DNA from: Penelope pileata
Taxonomy: Eukaryota; Chordata; Aves; Galliformes; Cracidae
NCBI GenBank assembly: GCA_013396635.1
Contig: WBMW01004838.1
Span: 316,587-380,586, forward strand
Reading direction: 5' to 3'
Length of the DNA stretch: 64,000 bases
Below are positions 59,066-64,000 of this stretch, piece after piece. The first letter of the stretch is position 1. Every line of letters begins with the position of its first letter. The translations under genes and the position numbers were made by a program. Below the pieces are notes generated by a model. The model did no database searches and was not told the origin of the DNA. It saw nothing but the letters and a program-made list of their open reading frames with translations.

Positions 59066-62000
59066 TGGAAATCAGGAGGGCGAGGATGTGTTCTTCTTCT
59101 CAAAGGGAAAATAAATAATTTTCCTTTGCCGTTCTAGGTACTAAGATGACTCTAGCTGTGATGACAGAAGTAATATTTTACACAGTGTAGGTTCTTAAGC
59201 TAAAATGTTGAAGAGCAAGAGAGAAAGATGTAAAACATTACTGTCTTAGGTGTATTTTCTCACTTAATCTCCCAGAGGATGAGTAACATCATAACTGTAT
59301 CAATTCTGGAAAGCCCCTAGGATAATGAGAACTGCTACGGTGTGTCGGAGACTGATCCCCATCCTGACATATCTTCCCTGCATCCCATGGTCAGGTGCTT
59401 AGGGAATTTCTGAGGTGAAAGTTACACCAGGATTGCTTGTTTTAATGTATTACAGTTGCTATTTTAAGCCATTGTAAATTGGAAATAAGGGCAGAGGAAA
59501 GTGACATAAAGCCAAGATCATAGGAAAGTGTATAAGGCTTAAATTCTGCAGCTGTTTAAACATCCCGCATAAGGTTTCCTTCCAAGCAACTTGCTAAGGA
59601 GAAGGTGTTTTTGTAAGGACATTCTGGATTCAGTAGTGAATGGACTACACTCAGTGCTTGTTGAAGTCCTACATAGCTACCTTTTCTTTACAGGTAGTTT
59701 TCTGTGACATTTAGTGGCTACATGGTGATTTTCTCCTGCTGCACCATCCCAAGAATTTGATGAATGAGTGGAGTTAAAATGATGAGTCATCAGCATTTTC
59801 CATCCTCTGAAGTGGTATGAGACAAAGTTTTAAGCTTATGATTGACACATGGATTTTGGAGTTATTTCATGTTTGGGGGAGTAAATACAAAGGTTCTGGG
59901 ATTAGATCATTTCTACCCAGCTGAATGAACAATTACCAGGAACTGGACTGCAGGCAGCAAAAATTAGATGAACTTCAATGCACCAAGCTTGGAGTTGGCT
60001 AAAAAGATAAGATGACTGACATAAGAAATCTGATCCCTGATCTTGGTTATGTGCGAGCAGACAAAAATAGTGTTATTTTTGCTAGAAGAGTTTGTTCTGG
60101 CTCTGTCTTTATACCTGGCAGAGAGGCAGTAACTCTGAGACACAAATCAGAAACACCCACACACAGCCCTTGATTGCTTCTTTTTCAACTCACCATGCAA
60201 TTGCCATATGTGAATCTAACAAGTGACACTTCCTAATGTAAAGCACTATCACTTTCCTAAGAGTACAAGCTTAAATAGACTGTATGATTGTGTAAATGAA
60301 ATCAATAGCAAGTCGAGAATGTGAAGGATGAGCTTCTAACAGGACAAGTGTTCTCTACTAATAACAAATTATAGTTATTGATATTGGTGGCAAAAGGCCA
60401 AGAATTTAGATGTCACAGGAACCTGGATTCCTGTGCGCATGCAAAATAAAACATGCTGAACGAAGGATATATTGAAACTCTCTGTTTGAAGGGCAGGTTG
60501 TCCATATGCTTTTCTGTTTTCATCCTCTGTCTGTTCTGCTACTGAGATGGTCAACAAACAGACCAGGGCAGAGCAGGGTAATCCTATCTGATCCTTTACT
60601 CAGTGCATTTTTTTTTCAATATCTTGAGACTCATCTTTCACAGATCCTCTGAGCATCCCAGCAGTATGTGTACAACAAATCGAGTCTGCTTGCGGAGGAA
60701 AGACAAAAGTGAGGAAGCCTGAGGAATGTCTGTCTGGGCCTCCTCCACACTGAAACAACAGCTCTTCTTCAGAAATGATCCAGAGCCAGCATGTGCAGGC
60801 ACTGCAGGGCTGAGCAAGATGAATTTGAGTCTAGATTTCCAAAGCACTGACAGGTAAATTACAAAGGGCAGAATCTTCATTACTGGTGATTTAGGAGGCA
60901 TAAAGATACACAACTTGATTTGTGGATCCCAAGTGGAGTTTTCAAGGCTGACAATTAATAATATGAAATCGACTTGTAAACTGAATGAATCTGACATAGG
61001 GTCATGGAGAGAAAATTAAATTTGGAAGCACTAGTGCAGTTTTTTTAGTCACTTGTGAGAACACTGTGGAGTGCTTGCAGGTACCTTCCTACTCTTCTCC
61101 TTCTCCTGTGCTTTTCTCCTACCCTCCCCAGCCAAAATTCCAGCCTTTCTCTGGGTATTTAAGTATTTAACTTCTTAATCTCATAATCTGAAGTAACAAG
61201 ACAGTTGGGTGACATTTTACAAGATGAAAACCATTGAGTCAGCCTCTCATAACTTCACAACTGTTAAAATCCCCATATGACTAATCTCTAATTCCCAGCA
61301 GCCTGCTGCAAATAAAATCATGTATTGAACTGTGCTACTTTAATATCCCAAATAAAGCTCCCACACGACTTCCAGTTCAGCTTGGAGCTTGGTTAGCCTA
61401 GTACCATGGTGATGTTTATACAGATCACAAACTGCTTTAAATAAAATGCTCCCCATAAAAGTTTGTGGGAGATTATATTAAGATAAACAGTCCATAAAAT
61501 CTCTCTTAAAAAAGCAGGGTGCCTGGCCTCCAGGAAAATGGTATTTAGCAAGATTAAGGCACAACAGTACTTCTGAAAGTGTATCTTCAGTTCTTCACCA
61601 GTGAAGAACTATTCTCAAAAAAAGATTCCTTTGCCTATGCTGATTTTCAGCCCCATCCTTTCCAAGTTACGTGCAAAGGGCCCTTTGGAATGCACCCTTT
61701 TTAGTTTGTCCACCAGGCGCAGGTTCCCAGGCCCTGGAGATCTCATTTGCTCTGATTCTGTTCTAATTGGCAGGTGGTATTAGGAAATACGTGACATTTG
61801 TGCTCTTGCACAGTTTCTCCATTAGGCTGCAAAGTGATAGGATGATTTCTGAGTTGCAGGGAAATGAAAAGATAGCAAGGATCAAACATGTGCATGTGCA
61901 AAGAAAAGAAGGGGCATGACCTGTGCCACCTGTGTGGCATCTAAGCCAGAGGCGGCCATGAAGCTGTTTCTAGGCTTCCTGGGGATGGCAAGCCATTGAA

Positions 62001-63684
62001 GCGCAGCTGTTCTGCACGGCATAGGAGCTTCCTTCTGTGTATGAGAAGTATGACTCCTTTGCCTGCTTTTGGAGGGTCTGGCAGCCCCTCAGGTGAGAGC
62101 CGTGGCAGTGCTGAGGCCCTCCAGGCCCTCAGATGCACAGAGGTTTGGGTACAGACCCAGAGGTGTTTGGGGATGAGGTCCTGGCTGGGGGAGGCAGTGA
62201 GCAGCAGGAGGCTGGTATGTGGTACATGGAGGTTTTGCTTTGCATCTGGCTTCCTGGAGCAGGAAATTTAGCCGTTTCCTTCACTCACCTTTCCGAGCAG
62301 GGCAGCGGGAAAATGGTGGTATATTCTGGCTCTGTAATGTGTACTCTATTTTTAAAAATGGGTTATATCTCTGCTAGAGGATGTGTTTCACCTACACTGC
62401 AGTTTAAACACTTTGTAAAAGCCTCGAGTGTTACCAATTACTGTGCTGAGGAAGCTTCCAGCACGCAGTCAGATCTGCAGTGGGTATAACACGGGGCTTT
62501 GCGTGTTTCTCTTCATTTAGCAAGCACTATGGCTTGAAGGATGACCTGTGCCACCATGGATTTTCATAGTATTTATATTTTCTGAGGAGTGAGACGTGCA
62601 AAGGGAGATCTCTGAAGTGGTGTGTGATGTACAGCCTCTGTGACTGCATTCAGCAGTATGTTCCCGTTACCTGAGATGAGGAAGGGAAACGCAAATAAGA
62701 TGTTTTTCTCCTTGGAAAGGACTCTGAGCTGCCTGAATTGGAGAGGACAGTCTGCAGCTGCTTGCTGGAGAGCATCCAGGTCAAATGCAGGGCTCTCCTC
62801 TACCCATGCAGGGAGAGCACAATCTGCCTTTTAACTTTTTGACCGTTGGTACAAATTCATGGTGCCTGCTTACCAGCTGGCGACAAAAAGGGTGGATCCT
62901 GTCCTGCCCGCTGGGGAGACCCTGCACAAAATTAATTCAACTTGGCACCTTACAGCAGGGAAGGCAAAAAGGCGCTGACTGCACGTCCAGCTCCCCCTCT
63001 GCTCCCCACTGAGGTCCCTTTGCATCAGGCTGGTACACGGGGTGCGTGCAGTGCTGCCCACTGCGCTGCAGCTGCTCTGACCAGCAGCAATGTGCTGCGA
63101 TGGGGCTGTTGGCCCAGCAGCTGTCACATCTCTGCGTGGATGCTGACCATTGTAGGGAGAGGAAAGATGTCAGGGATTTTGTCTGTGTGACCTGCCCCTG
63201 CTGTGCAGACCAGAGTCGATGTGCAGTACAGAAATGCAGGTAAGATTATGCAAATCAGCACACAGACACACGCAAGCACTTTTTCTAGGTTTAGTTACAT
63301 GAGGGAATTTATTTTTTAGGACATATGCTGATTTCTGATGACTATTCCACATGCCTGCTGACAGTGGACTTTCACCTGCTTGTGACAGACACAACCCCTG
63401 ACCTACCAATAGTCGCAGCAGGGTATTCATTCACTCCTCTGCTTTAGGCTGCTACTTCAGTACTTTTGTCTTGACACCCACCTGATTACAGTCTCTGCTG
63501 GGAACTGCTTTCATCTTGCAAGCTGTCCTGCCATGGCTCTGTAGGTGAACAAGGCAGGCAGCAGGAGTACAGCCTGGTTCCCATTAGAGCTGGAGAACAG
63601 CACACCTCAAATTATTTGGTGTGAATATATTCTTGGAAGAACAGCGTCTTGAGGTTCCCTAAGATGTGAAGATACATTTTGCAG
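59066..63684. other. Intergenic sequence; no gene recognised
   Basis: There is no confident exon or element. GC rises near 61980-62300 and 62880-63240. A cysteine-rich 65-codon ORF at 63046-63243 overlaps a good donor-like TGCAG/GTAAGA at 63241, but has no recognised homology. The 119-codon minus ORF at 60638-60997 also lacks a domain. Confidence 0.5.
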
Positions 63685-64000
63685 AGATAGCTGGACAAAT
63701 TAGAGAGCTGGGCAATCACCGACCACATGAAGTTTAACAGGGGTGCCAGATTCTACAGCTGAGAAGGGGCAACCCTGGATATCTCTACAGGCTGGAGAGC
63801 AGCCCTGCTGAAAGGGATCTGTGGGTCTTTGTCAACAGCAGGTTGAGCATGACTCAACAGTGTGCCCAGGCAGCCAGAAGGGCCAACCATACCCTGGGGT
63901 GCCCCAGGCCCAACACTGCCATCTGGGCAAGGGGAGGGATTGTCCCACTTTGCTCTGCACTGTGTGGCCTCACCTCCTGCACTGGGTGCAGGTTTGGGTC
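63685..64000 (+). mobile_element. CR1 LINE, end of ORF2, truncated by the window edge
   Basis: The plus strand encodes a degenerate CR1 RT C-terminal region: QLDKLESWAITDHMKFNRG, then LLKGICGSL and ending near the gtgtggcctcacctcctgca block. This corresponds to the WAxxxxMxFN...KDLGVLV...MSQQCA region of CR1. Stops interrupt it. It continues beyond the window. Confidence 0.9.

Noticed and set aside
35501..64000. F13A1 exons expected upstream of LY86 by synteny
   Set aside because: No transglutaminase-type sequence was recognised in any ORF on this side. The gene probably lies beyond the window.

Overview
This window is vertebrate nuclear DNA, almost certainly from a bird and probably a galliform such as chicken. 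The repeats are CR1 LINEs, several ending in the avian tail of repeated ATTCTRTG octamers. Coding density is very low and introns are long. The one gene I can read confidently encodes a protein very close to LY86 (MD-1). The species call is an inference.

LY86 lies on the minus strand in five coding exons: exon 1 at 35139-35259, exon 2 at 21942-22028, exon 3 at 20606-20734, exon 4 at 13578-13630 and exon 5 at 11726-11824. All junctions have GT/AG signals, the phases (1,1,1,0) close exactly, and the join is 489 nt, or 162 residues plus stop. MD-1 is a secreted ML-domain lipid-binding protein. It pairs with CD180 (RP105) on B cells and myeloid cells and tunes TLR4/MD-2 responses to lipopolysaccharide. 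The short region upstream of exon 1 has an ETS/PU.1-like GGAA pair, a perfect Myb motif and a perfect GAAANNGAAA interferon-type element. All suit a myeloid and B-cell gene. The protein's C-terminus and stop codon sit inside a small ATT-type microsatellite.

Layout: 1-10.9 kb is non-genic sequence downstream of LY86, with one sizeable, decayed CR1 (4.3-5.4 kb). 11.0-35.3 kb is LY86, whose introns hold three CR1 pieces, a 32-N assembly gap and small simple repeats. 35.3-46.8 kb is the upstream flank with no recognisable gene. 46.8-47.1 kb is the only CpG-island-like block and carries a strong splice donor on the LY86 strand. 47.1-50.8 kb is featureless.

50.83-51.89 kb, on the plus strand, looks like the broken terminal exon of an unidentified gene. 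It has a polypyrimidine tract and acceptor, an ORF, an acidic 14-15-residue tandem repeat, a C-terminal reading frame and an AATAAA signal. At least two stops and two frameshifts interrupt it. From 52.5 kb to the end there are CR1 remnants of several ages, including one ancient L3/CR1-like piece and one that runs off the window end.

In other vertebrates LY86 lies between F13A1 and RREB1. No exon of either was recognised here. The many 60-160 codon ORFs elsewhere are what chance predicts and are not annotated as genes.
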